This document shows positions 1 to 6,703 of a stretch of 13,859 bases of DNA, one piece after another. The notes under the pieces were generated by a model that saw only the letters and a program-made list of their open reading frames with translations, searched no databases and was not told the origin of the DNA. The stretch spans positions 1-13,859 of the forward strand of contig JAAYII010000018.1 in NCBI GenBank assembly GCA_012523535.1. The letters are read 5' to 3'. A program made the position numbers and the translations under genes. Source of the DNA: Peptococcaceae bacterium. GTDB taxonomy: Bacteria > Bacillota > Desulfitobacteriia > Desulfitobacteriales > Syntrophobotulaceae. Positions within the stretch are counted from its first letter, which is position 1. Every line of letters starts with the position of its first letter.

Positions 1-8
1 CTCCTTTC
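1..8 (-). promoter_or_regulatory. Probable ribosome binding site of a leftward gene outside the window
   Basis: Read on the minus strand, the left edge ends in GTGAAAGGAG, a good Shine-Dalgarno sequence. Its start codon would lie a few bases left of position 1. This implies a leftward gene divergent from the solute-binding protein gene, making 1-233 a shared regulatory region. The gene itself is not visible, so this is inference from the motif and its position only. Confidence 0.45.
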
Positions 9-22
9 ACATAAATAATCTT

Positions 23-46
23 ATACCGCCCCGCGTCTAGCGGTAT
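23..46. repeat. Short inverted repeat in the left intergenic region
   Basis: ATACCGC (23-29) and GCGGTAT (40-46) form a perfect 7-bp inverted repeat with a 10-base GC-rich loop. There is no T-run on either side, so it is not a clear terminator. For the presumed leftward gene it would lie in the 5' untranslated region, about 15 to 35 bases upstream of the ribosome binding site. It could act as an operator or an RNA hairpin; its role is unknown. Confidence 0.4.
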
Positions 47-91
47 CTTAAATACTTATTAGTTAATTGTGTTATTAATTTTAAGAGTTGT

Positions 92-156
92 AATCACCCT
101 TTGGACTGAATAAATCTATCAATGGGGTGATTGTGAGGGGTGATTTTGGGGTGATT
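92..156. promoter_or_regulatory. Array of GGGGTGATT repeats, candidate operator region
   Basis: GGGGTGATT occurs three times in direct orientation at 124-132, 137-145 and 148-156. An inverted copy of its last eight bases, AATCACCC, lies at 92-99. The direct copies start 13 and 11 bases apart, near one helical turn, which suits cooperative binding of a protein to one DNA face. The array lies about 80 bases upstream of the solute-binding protein start, between it and the presumed leftward gene. The LuxR-type regulator encoded downstream is the natural candidate to bind here, but that is inference. No convincing -35/-10 pair was identified nearby. Confidence 0.5.
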
Positions 157-233
157 TTTTCCGAAAAAGTGTTTTAATCATGTCTAATATCTGATAAAAA
201 GAATATAGAAATTAAATTGAAGGGGGTTGCGGG

Positions 234-1652
234 GTGAAAAGAGAAAAAAAGGGGAAGTTTTGTATTGCCTTTGTTTGCTTATTGCTTTTCCTCTTGGTGC
301 TTGGTGGCTGCCAAAGTAAAAAACTGCTTGATCCTAATCGGCCTGTGACGTTAACTCTCTGGCATAATTTTGGAGGACAAATGAGAGGCACTATGGACGC
401 CATTGTAGATAAGTTCAATGCAACCGTGGGAGCAGATGAAGGAATTGTTCTCAGCGTGACCTCCATATCTGGCTCTGCTGATCTTCATAAAAAGCTTACT
501 ATGGCAGCCAATGGCGATCCCGGAGCACCGGCATTACCGGATATCTCTACGGTTTACCCTAAAACCGCCTTAATTCTTGCTGAAAAGGGTTTACTTCTTG
601 AGCTGGATCCTTTTTTTACTGAGGAGGAGATTGCTGCTTATATACCTCGTTTTATAGAAGAGGGGCGCTTGACCGATAAAAAGCTTTATGTATTTCCTTT
701 CGCTAAATCTACAGAGGTTCTTTTTGTGAATAAAACCATTTTCAATCGCTTTTCCCAAGAGTGCGGAATTAGTTTAGAAAGTTTAGCAACTTTTGAGGGG
801 ATACTCGAAGCCGCAGAAAAATATTATGAATGGACTGATAAGCAAACCCCGGAAATCGCTAATGATGGCAAAGCCTTTTATGTACCGGATTCTTTGTTTA
901 ATTTTGCTCAAGTTAGCTTCAAGCAGTTAGGTAAGGACTTTATTAAAGACGGACGTCTTCAGCTTTCGGCCCCTGAGTTTTTACGGATTTGGAATTGCTA
1001 TTATCCATCGGCTGTTCGCGGCCACATTGCCATCTTTAACGGCTATGGTTCCGATCTTGCCAAAACTGGCGATATAGTCTGCAGTACCGGTTCTACGGCC
1101 GGAGTATTATTTTTTTCGCCTACCGTTACTCATGAGGATAACACTTCTGAGCCGGCTGAATATGCTATCTTACCCTATCCTGTCTTTGAAGGAGGGGAAA
1201 AAGTCGCTATCCAGAGAGGCAGTGGATTATGCGTTATGAAATCCGCTCCGGAGAAGGAATATGCAGCGGTTGTTTTCCTAAAATGGTTTACCGCTGCGGA
1301 ACAGAATCTGGATTTTGTTTCTTCCACAGGATATCTTCCTGTGACCAAAGAAGCTTATGATATTTTAATGGACAAAGCAACTGAAACCAGTAATGATCCT
1401 CGAATTGCCGCACTCCGCGCTACGGTGATCCAGATGCAAAAGGAGTATGATTTTTATATCCCTCCGGTTGTTGAAGGTTTTGATGAAATGCAGAAAGACT
1501 TTGAGGAACTTTTAATGGCCGTTGCATACTCTTCCAAAGAAAAATTCCAACAACAGATTCAAGAACAAGATCAAGATCCCGAGGCGGTTTTCGATAATGT
1601 ATCCAAAGGAGTTTATGAACAATTTATCAACGATATGATCTTTGGTAGATAA
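234..1652 (+). CDS. Extracellular solute-binding lipoprotein, ABC sugar-type (family 1-like)
   Basis: This 472-residue protein looks like a lipid-anchored substrate-binding protein on the outer face of the membrane. It begins with a basic segment and a hydrophobic stretch ending in a lipobox, VLGGC, with the lipidated cysteine at about residue 26. The mature N-terminus (roughly residues 38-48, LTLWHNFGG) and the later ADLHKKL and PDISTVYP segments resemble family 1 (UgpB/MalE-like) binding proteins, and the length is normal for that family. The GTG start at 234 is supported by GAAGGGGG at 219-226. No permease or ATPase gene follows; instead a membrane LuxR-type regulator begins 11 bp downstream. 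That context suggests a sensory role, presenting a ligand to the regulator rather than importing it. The ligand cannot be told from the sequence. Confidence 0.85.
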   Translation: MKREKKGKFCIAFVCLLLFLLVLGGCQSKKLLDPNRPVTLTLWHNFGGQMRGTMDAIVDKFNATVGADEGIVLSVTSISGSADLHKKLTMAANGDPGAPALPDISTVYPKTALILAEKGLLLELDPFFTEEEIAAYIPRFIEEGRLTDKKLYVFPFAKSTEVLFVNKTIFNRFSQECGISLESLATFEGILEAAEKYYEWTDKQTPEIANDGKAFYVPDSLFNFAQVSFKQLGKDFIKDGRLQLSAPEFLRIWNCYYPSAVRGHIAIFNGYGSDLAKTGDIVCSTGSTAGVLFFSPTVTHEDNTSEPAEYAILPYPVFEGGEKVAIQRGSGLCVMKSAPEKEYAAVVFLKWFTAAEQNLDFVSSTGYLPVTKEAYDILMDKATETSNDPRIAALRATVIQMQKEYDFYIPPVVEGFDEMQKDFEELLMAVAYSSKEKFQQQIQEQDQDPEAVFDNVSKGVYEQFINDMIFGR

Positions 1653-1663
1653 AATGCATTAAG

Positions 1664-3307
1664 GTGATTGAGTTGTTCCTTAAAGAATTTTCTCCGAAAA
1701 ACAAGGTTCGAAAATTGTGGCAAGTTTATAAAAATGCCGGTACTGTTGGTATTTCGATGCATCTAAGGTTGTTTTTATTTCTCATTTTGCTGGTATTAAC
1801 CATGCTTTTGGGGGTTATCGTGATTCTCTTGGGCACGGGGCATTTCACCGCCGGCCGAAATGAGATTATAAAAGCAATGGAAATAGAACTGTCCCATATA
1901 AGAGATGATATCTCAAAACAATTTGGGTATCTTTCCGTTTATGCGGTGGAATTGTCCAGGGGCTTGTCTGAAAGTATAGAAAAAAACCTTCAGAATCGTG
2001 GCATACAGGTTAAGGATTTGTCCAAACATCCTGAGGTTCTGGAAGATATACTGGAAAATGAATACGAACGTCTTTTGTTTTCCCTGCAGAAAGCTAAGAG
2101 CAGTGGAGTCTTTGTTATTTTGGATGCCACGGTAAACCCTCACTTAGAGAATGCAGCCTACTCTCGTGCGGGATTATATTTAAAAAATATGGAACCGAAT
2201 ATTATTAGTTCATCGGACCCCACGATTCAGGTTCTTCATGGTTTCCCCAAAATTGCCCGCAATAATTCGCTTCCTCTACATTCTCAATGGACTATGGAAA
2301 TGGATATAAGGGATGCATCTTTTTTTCGATTACCGATGGAACAGGCCAAACGATACCGGCTTCCGCTCACTCGCCTTTATTATTGGAGCTCCCCGCTTAT
2401 TTTACCGGGGACAAGTGAAAAAGTTATGCTTTGCTCCATACCTCTCCTTGATTCTTACGGCAATGTGTTTGGAGTATGTGGATTCGAGATTAGCACCATG
2501 TTGTTTAAGCTAAGCTATATGCCCGACAATAGTAATCACAGTCGAATTTTCTCCATGCTTTCTCCTGTTAACGATACTTTACTTCATACATCAGAAGCTT
2601 TGTTTGCAGGGGGATATCTTGCTCTTGACAGCGGATTGCCCGGCCAGTCCCTTCGGATTAAGAAAGGACCTAATTCTTTGTTTACCTATGGTTTGGAAAA
2701 AGATGTGTTTTTTATCGGTTTGCATGATGAGGTTCAGCTTTATCCAAAAGGATCGGTTTTTGAAGATCAAAAGTGGGCTGTAGCCATCATGTTGCCGAAA
2801 GAAGATATGATTTCACAACTTGCTGCAGCCAAATTGCGTTTAACTTTTCTTTGCCTGATTTTATTTATAATCGGAGTTGTTTTGTCTTCCATTATCAGCC
2901 ACCGTTACCTCCAACCCATTACCGAAGGGCTGAATATTATCAAATCCAAGAATTTTAGCCGTGGTCCCTTAACGAAAATCCCAGAGATAGATGACCTTAT
3001 TCAATTCCTTTTGGTACAAAATAAAGAACCTTCACCAAAGCTTGATGAAGGTTTGTCCGAAACAGTATTTCAGGAATTCGTAAATAACACCAAGACCCTT
3101 TCACCCGCGGAACGAGCCGTTTTTAATCTTTATGTGCAAGGCTATACGGCCAAAGAAATAACGCAATTACTTTGTCTAAGCATAAATACCATAAAAACCC
3201 ATAATAAGCGTATTTATATGAAGCTCAACGTTTCCTCCAGAGAAGACTTGCTGAAGTATGTCAACAAGTTGAAGGAAATGGGATGGGATTTTAATAATCA
3301 GATATGA
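1664..3307 (+). CDS. Membrane-anchored LuxR-type transcriptional regulator with extracytoplasmic sensor region
   Basis: This 547-residue protein appears to be a one-component signal transducer. A short basic cytoplasmic N-terminus precedes a TM helix at about 34-57. An extracytoplasmic region of about 330 residues follows, of a size compatible with a Cache-like domain, then a second TM helix at about 388-411 and a cytoplasmic linker. The C-terminus (about 478-540) is a LuxR/GerE helix-turn-helix: it starts LSPAERAVFNLYVQGYTAKE and continues through the recognition-helix motif SINTIKTHNKRIYMKL. There is no receiver or kinase domain. The start is uncertain: GTG 1664 overlaps its own possible ribosome site, whereas in-frame TTG 1673 is well spaced after AAGGTGAT (1661-1668), so TTG 1673 may be the true start. 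It forms a unit with the upstream binding lipoprotein, which is its likely partner. Domain limits are estimated by eye. Confidence 0.85.
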   Translation: MIELFLKEFSPKNKVRKLWQVYKNAGTVGISMHLRLFLFLILLVLTMLLGVIVILLGTGHFTAGRNEIIKAMEIELSHIRDDISKQFGYLSVYAVELSRGLSESIEKNLQNRGIQVKDLSKHPEVLEDILENEYERLLFSLQKAKSSGVFVILDATVNPHLENAAYSRAGLYLKNMEPNIISSSDPTIQVLHGFPKIARNNSLPLHSQWTMEMDIRDASFFRLPMEQAKRYRLPLTRLYYWSSPLILPGTSEKVMLCSIPLLDSYGNVFGVCGFEISTMLFKLSYMPDNSNHSRIFSMLSPVNDTLLHTSEALFAGGYLALDSGLPGQSLRIKKGPNSLFTYGLEKDVFFIGLHDEVQLYPKGSVFEDQKWAVAIMLPKEDMISQLAAAKLRLTFLCLILFIIGVVLSSIISHRYLQPITEGLNIIKSKNFSRGPLTKIPEIDDLIQFLLVQNKEPSPKLDEGLSETVFQEFVNNTKTLSPAERAVFNLYVQGYTAKEITQLLCLSINTIKTHNKRIYMKLNVSSREDLLKYVNKLKEMGWDFNNQI

Positions 3308-3680
3308 CCTTTTTAGCTATTAGAATATCTGCCGGTAAAAGGTTATATTTGAGTAAATCATTTATTTGAACCCATTTGTACTTATCATGAACAGAAACCT
3401 GAATCTCTCCTTCAATTATTGTGCAATAATAGGCAACTAGATTAATGCTAATATTACTGTAATCATGGGTTACCTCGGTGCAAAATCTGTCAATGGAAAC
3501 ACCTATATTAAGTTCTTCTTTAAGCTCTCTGACTAGGCATTCTTGAGGAGTTTCGTTATCCTCGATTTTACCGCCTTGAAATTCCCATTCTCCGGCGAAG
3601 TTTTCTTTTGGCGCACGTCTGGTGATTAAAACTCTGTTATTATTCATAATGACTCCTGCTGCGACTTTTATTATTTTCAC
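3291..3680 (-). CDS. NUDIX hydrolase, MutT-like
   Basis: This 129-residue protein fits a compact NUDIX pyrophosphohydrolase, which cleaves nucleoside diphosphates linked to another moiety, often damaged dNTPs. The Nudix box spans about residues 37-59: G37, five residues, E43, seven residues, then R51-E52-L53-K54-E55-E56. The catalytic glutamates are present, but the usual glycine near the end of the box is N58. The preceding WEFQGGK has Q where MutT-like proteins usually have P (WEFPGGK). The GTG start on the minus strand has AAGGAGG nine bases upstream. Its 3' end overlaps the convergent regulator gene by 17 bp, so both are transcribed over each other there. The exact substrate is not predictable. 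Family assignment is firm; a mutT or CTP pyrophosphohydrolase label would be a guess. Confidence 0.9.
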   Translation of the reverse strand: MKIIKVAAGVIMNNNRVLITRRAPKENFAGEWEFQGGKIEDNETPQECLVRELKEELNIGVSIDRFCTEVTHDYSNISINLVAYYCTIIEGEIQVSVHDKYKWVQINDLLKYNLLPADILIAKKVISDY

Positions 3681-3722
3681 GCTTCAATGCCTCCTTGGTA
3701 ATCTAAAATCATGAAAATGGGG

Positions 3723-3758
3723 AACCGCCCTCCGATTTGCTTGGGGAGGTGGTTTTTT
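3723..3758 (+). terminator. Rho-independent terminator, rightward
   Basis: AACCGCCCTCC (3723-3733) pairs with GGAGGTGGTT (3744-3753) through one G-U pair and one bulged C, followed directly by a six-T run. It works only for rightward transcription. The only rightward unit upstream is the binding protein/regulator pair ending at 3307. The transcript of that unit would therefore run about 400 bases past its stop codon, antisense to the whole NUDIX gene, before ending here. Confidence 0.7.
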
Positions 3759-4155
3759 ACTTGATTGAACATTTTTTTTCATGATTAGATAGGGAATAAA
3801 AATTAAATTTTATCTTCACTTTTATTTTGTCAAGATTTTTATTACGCTTTCGTTTTTCACCGCAGGCAAAGTAAATAATAAGAAAAGTGACAGGGGGACA
3901 TTGTAGGTGAAAGAGAAAGCATTTGTTTCACCTAGCCATCCAAAGATCAGTACTTATTTAAAATAACATTTTTGTTACTGATTATAAACAAATTCAGCCT
4001 ATTTTTATAACCGGCAGGTTTATAAAATAAAATACTAACGATTATGTTAACATAGTTCCTAATGACCGGATTTTTCACTGATCGATAATATTTACGGGCC
4101 AGAATATGGTGACGATAGCTCCGGGAATCAAGAATCTATTAAAGGAGGATGGAAA
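3759..4155. other. Gene-free AT-rich intergenic stretch with several dyads
   Basis: No credible coding region is seen on either strand. It holds GTGACAGGGGGACA near 3887-3900, which resembles sequences I associate with ends of small repeat elements in Firmicutes. It also holds a perfect 9-bp inverted repeat TAGGTGAAA/TTTCACCTA (3904-3912 and 3926-3934), an AT-rich hairpin centred on CCGGCAGG (about 4002-4026) and a 12-bp palindrome TATGTTAACATA (4043-4054). Some of these may be operators for the downstream gene. No promoter could be assigned with confidence. Confidence 0.5.
3904..3934. repeat. Perfect 9-bp inverted repeat, possible operator
   Basis: TAGGTGAAA at 3904-3912 and TTTCACCTA at 3926-3934 are exact inverted copies with a 13-base spacer. 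The centre-to-centre distance of the half-sites is 22 bp, about two helical turns, as for a dimeric DNA-binding protein. No T-run follows, so a terminator is unlikely. It lies about 220 bases upstream of the next start codon. Confidence 0.4.
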
Positions 4156-4794
4156 ATGGTTGAATTTAAGGGGACTTTCTACAAGCCGGGGGGTACTATG
4201 TATAAAGGACCTACCATTATTGATCCCAACCGGTTTAATGATCCTGTGGCCCTAATGACCGATTGGGAGCCAGTATCCGATGGTGCGAGCTTCCGCACAC
4301 ATAAGTTGGTAAGAGTAAACCCCAATAAAGTGGTATTTAAAATGACCGGTCAATTAATTGCATTTTTCTCCATTCTACCTTTAGCTGGAGTACTCCTTCT
4401 TATTTATGTTTTTTCCGGTCATATGAGCTTTTTGCCTTTGTTTTTGGGCATAATCTTTGTGCTGTTTGGAGTTTATCTGCTGCTTTATCAAACTGACCCT
4501 ATTGTTTTTGACAAGTCAACCGGCATGTTCCTAAAAGGAAGGAAGAAGAAAGATAAATCTCCTGATCCTGATAATCCGAAAAACATCGTTGCTTTGGATA
4601 AAGTGCATGCCCTTCAGCTTCTATCCCAATATGTTCCCGGAAAAAGAGCCTACTATAGTCATGAGTTAAACCTTGTACTGAATAATGGGAAGCGGGTGAG
4701 GGTGATATCCCATGCCAATAAAGAAAAGTTCATGGAAGATGTTCGCTTGCTCTCGGAGTTTTTAGGAACACCTATCTGGGATGCTACTGAATAA
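4156..4794 (+). CDS. Conserved-looking two-TM membrane protein of unknown function
   Basis: I do not recognise a named family. The 212-residue protein has a soluble N-terminus of about 65 residues, a tight pair of TM helices at about 66-86 and 91-111, and a cytoplasmic-looking C-terminus. The C-terminal part begins with a basic KGRKKKDKS stretch. It then carries a pattern of short strands (VALDKVHALQLLSQYV, then YYSHELNLVLNNGKRVRV) and ends in a helix and LGTPIWD. That layout resembles small PH-like or bacterial membrane-associated domains, but this is only an impression. The ATG has AAAGGAGGA just upstream, so the start is secure. The AIM24-family gene begins 98 bases after its stop, suggesting co-transcription and perhaps a shared envelope role. 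Confidence 0.75.
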   Translation: MVEFKGTFYKPGGTMYKGPTIIDPNRFNDPVALMTDWEPVSDGASFRTHKLVRVNPNKVVFKMTGQLIAFFSILPLAGVLLLIYVFSGHMSFLPLFLGIIFVLFGVYLLLYQTDPIVFDKSTGMFLKGRKKKDKSPDPDNPKNIVALDKVHALQLLSQYVPGKRAYYSHELNLVLNNGKRVRVISHANKEKFMEDVRLLSEFLGTPIWDATE

Positions 4795-4892
4795 TGGCGA
4801 TTAAAAACCATGGGAAACTTAAATGGAAAAGCGAATCAAAAAATCAAAAAAACAAGCAAAGAGAATACTAATTATAAAGAGGAGGTAAAAAT

Positions 4893-5699
4893 ATGACAAA
4901 AGCTCATGAGATTGATTATCAGATTTATGGCGATGACATGCAGTTTGTGGAGATTAGTCTGGATCCGGGAGAGACCGTCGTAGCCGAAGCCGGAGCCATG
5001 ATGTACATGGACGGTTCTATTCAATCGGACACAGTTTTTGGGGACGGTTCAGGCCGGGATGCGGGCAAAGGATTTATGGATAAGATGTTGGGAGCCGGGA
5101 AACGCGTTCTAACGGGAGAAAGCATTTTCATGACCACCTTCACCAATCAGGGACCAGGAAAAAAAGCGGTGGCTTTTGCCGCTCCTTATCCGGGCAAAAT
5201 TATTAAATTTGATCTAAGTGAATCTCAAGGAGAACTTATTTGTCAACGGGATGCTTTCTTGTGTGCAGCCAAAGGTATTGCTATTGAAATAGCCTTCCAG
5301 AAGAAAATCGGAGTAGGTTTATTTGGCGGCGAAGGTTTTATTATGCAGCGGCTGGTGGGTGACGGACTGGCCTTCCTTCATGCCGGTGGAACCATAATTA
5401 AAAAAGAACTTGGTGTGGGTGAGCTCATTAAACTTGATACCGGTTGCCTGGTTGCCATGACACCGGGGATAGATTATGACGTAGAATTTGTGGGCAATAT
5501 AAAGAGTGCAATCTTTGGCGGGGAAGGATTGTTCTTGGCCACTTTAAGAGGTCCGGGCCAAGTTTGGCTCCAGTCTCTTCCGTTTAGCCGTTTGGCCAAT
5601 CGCATTTATGCGGCCAGCAGCAGGGGAGGGGGAAGCAGCAAGGGCGAAGGAAGTCTCCTGAGCGGGGTCGGATTAAAAGGCTTTTTGGGTAAGGATTGA
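4893..5699 (+). CDS. AIM24/TIGR00266-family protein
   Basis: This 268-residue protein matches the TIGR00266/AIM24 family. Typical features are the opening DDMQFVEISLDPGETVVAEAG, the AGAMMYMD motif, GESIFMTTFTN at about 75-85, the glycine-rich FGGEGFIMQRLVGDG, and the repeated strand-turn pattern of a tryptophan-RNA-binding-attenuator-like beta fold. The molecular function in bacteria is not established; the eukaryotic AIM24 homologue is a mitochondrial inner-membrane protein. No signal peptide or TM helix is visible, so it is probably cytoplasmic or peripheral to the membrane. The C-terminus after about residue 245 is a Gly/Ser-rich tail. The start ATG is preceded by GAGGAGG. It is probably transcribed with the two-TM gene upstream and ends before a large hairpin terminator. 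Confidence 0.88.
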   Translation: MTKAHEIDYQIYGDDMQFVEISLDPGETVVAEAGAMMYMDGSIQSDTVFGDGSGRDAGKGFMDKMLGAGKRVLTGESIFMTTFTNQGPGKKAVAFAAPYPGKIIKFDLSESQGELICQRDAFLCAAKGIAIEIAFQKKIGVGLFGGEGFIMQRLVGDGLAFLHAGGTIIKKELGVGELIKLDTGCLVAMTPGIDYDVEFVGNIKSAIFGGEGLFLATLRGPGQVWLQSLPFSRLANRIYAASSRGGGSSKGEGSLLSGVGLKGFLGKD

Positions 5700-5711
5700 T
5701 GCTTAATTTCG

Positions 5712-5803
5712 AAAAAGATGCTTTCATCCTTTGTATAGCCCCCCAAACGTTGGATGTTTAAATTCAACGTTTGGGGGCATCTCATTATCGAAAGCTTTTT
5801 TTT
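5712..5803 (+). terminator. Large hairpin terminator after the AIM24-family gene
   Basis: A strong inner stem pairs CCCCCAAACGTTG (ending at 5752) with CAACGTTTGGGGG (5765-5777). An outer imperfect stem pairs GCTTTC (5720-5725) and the preceding A-rich stretch with GAAAGC (5790-5795) and the T-run. Eight T residues follow at 5796-5803. The T-run directly follows the outer stem, not the inner one, so the whole structure or the outer stem may be the terminator. It suits the end of the rightward 4156-5699 unit. Confidence 0.6.
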
Positions 5804-5899
5804 GCTCATTGAGCTTGTTCCAATACTATATTCGTATGGGTCCTTTTGAGAAATTGCAACAGCGGTCTCCAAAACCGTCGGTCATAAAATTATTATGGA

Positions 5900-5962
5900 A
5901 AGTATACTTGACATTTAAGTTTGTATGTTGTAATTATTAATGTAAATCAAGCTTTACATTAA
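5900..5962 (+). promoter_or_regulatory. Promoter and two dyad operators of the XRE regulator operon
   Basis: A consensus -35, TTGACA, lies at 5908-5913. A weaker -10, AATTAT, at 5932-5937 gives an 18-base spacer. Two dyads overlap this region: the palindrome AAGTATACTT at 5900-5909 on the -35 side, and a perfect 10-bp inverted repeat, TTAATGTAAA (5937-5946) with TTTACATTAA (5953-5962), at the predicted transcription start. This layout suggests autorepression by the small XRE protein encoded just downstream. The -10 choice is the least certain part. Confidence 0.55.
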
Positions 5963-5978
5963 GGGATGAGGGATATAT

Positions 5979-6194
5979 TTGAAGAATCGATTGGAAGAAA
6001 TCCGCAAACAACGGGGAATGACTCAAGAGGAACTGGCGGCAGCATTGGAAGTGTCCAGGCAAACGATAGGTTCATTGGAAAACGGGCGTTACAATCCATC
6101 GATTGTACTTGCCTTTAAAATTGCCAGATTCTTCGGGATGAGTATTGAAGATATACTTATTTATGACGAGGAGGAAGCAAACAATGAAAAGTAA
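5979..6194 (+). CDS. Small XRE-family (HTH_3) transcriptional regulator
   Basis: This 71-residue protein is almost entirely one lambda-repressor-like helix-turn-helix: RGMTQEELAAALEVSRQTIG (about 13-32) followed by SLENGRYNPSIVLAFKIARF. It has no separate sensing domain, like the short YozG-type regulators of Firmicutes. The start is TTG at 5979, supported by the GGGATGAGGG purine-rich stretch upstream; no better in-frame start gives the full domain. Its 3' end overlaps the next gene by 11 bp, so the two are probably translationally coupled. Dyads at 5900-5909 and 5937-5962 are likely binding sites for autoregulation. Confidence 0.9.
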   Translation: MKNRLEEIRKQRGMTQEELAAALEVSRQTIGSLENGRYNPSIVLAFKIARFFGMSIEDILIYDEEEANNEK

Positions 6195-6621
6195 AGGTAT
6201 TGCAAAATATATTGTCCTTTCGGCAGTTGGGCTTTTGGTTCTGATAGCGGGAATTGTGCTTGTGATATTTCTGCCGGATGCGCAAGGTATTATGCGTACA
6301 TTACCCTATATCTGCATAGGAATTGGCGCCGGCTTTTTTGGAGGAAATCTTGGAACTTCTATAAAGATATATCTTTTAAAAAAGGATCCTAATGCCGCCA
6401 AGAAAATGGAAATCGAAGAAAAAGATGAACGTAACGTAGCTATCAACAATAAAGCAAAAGCAAAAGCTTATGATTTGATGCAAATAATATTTGCCGCCTT
6501 GATTCTCGCCTTTGCATTTATGCAGGTTGACATTTACGCATTATTAATGTTTGTCATTGCTTACTTGTTCATTATTTTTTCTATGGTTTTTTATCTCAAT
6601 AAATATCACCGAGAAATGTAG
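6184..6621 (+). CDS. Small integral membrane protein partnered with the XRE regulator
   Basis: This 145-residue protein has hydrophobic segments at about 8-28, 35-60, 98-113 and 117-137, suggesting four TM helices. A charged central loop contains IEEKDERNVAINNKAKAKAY. The DER-x-x-x-I-x-x-KAKA pattern next to a short XRE gene is familiar in Firmicutes (DUF2178/DUF6442-like membrane proteins), though the exact family was not verified. ATG 6184 is chosen because GAGGAGG (6168-6174) sits nine bases upstream; an in-frame upstream ATG at 6145 lacks such a site. It overlaps the regulator gene by 11 bp in a different frame. The function is unknown; it may modulate the regulator or be its main target. 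Confidence 0.8.
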   Translation: MKSKGIAKYIVLSAVGLLVLIAGIVLVIFLPDAQGIMRTLPYICIGIGAGFFGGNLGTSIKIYLLKKDPNAAKKMEIEEKDERNVAINNKAKAKAYDLMQIIFAALILAFAFMQVDIYALLMFVIAYLFIIFSMVFYLNKYHREM

Positions 6622-6703
6622 CACTTGCCAAAATAGGTGCAATGATTTTGGGGTCCAGAATGAAAAAGTAACATTATTGAAGATCAGGAGAGGAGTGATC
6701 TTT

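Noticed and set aside
124..156. GGGGTGATT repeats as a CRISPR-like or tandem repeat array
   Set aside because: Units are only nine bases with spacers of two to four bases and are not part of a longer repeat; a regulatory motif cluster fits better.
212..466. Minus-strand open frame opposite the binding-protein start
   Set aside because: It is the complement of a well-supported gene with a signal peptide, and it has no family-like composition.
6145..6183. Upstream ATG 6145 as start of the small membrane protein
   Set aside because: It lies inside the XRE coding region without a ribosome site; ATG 6184 has GAGGAGG at correct spacing.
6551..6703. N-terminal extension of the FMN reductase-like protein
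   Set aside because: The frame overlaps the preceding membrane-protein gene, and the family fold begins at TTG 6704, which has its own ribosome site.
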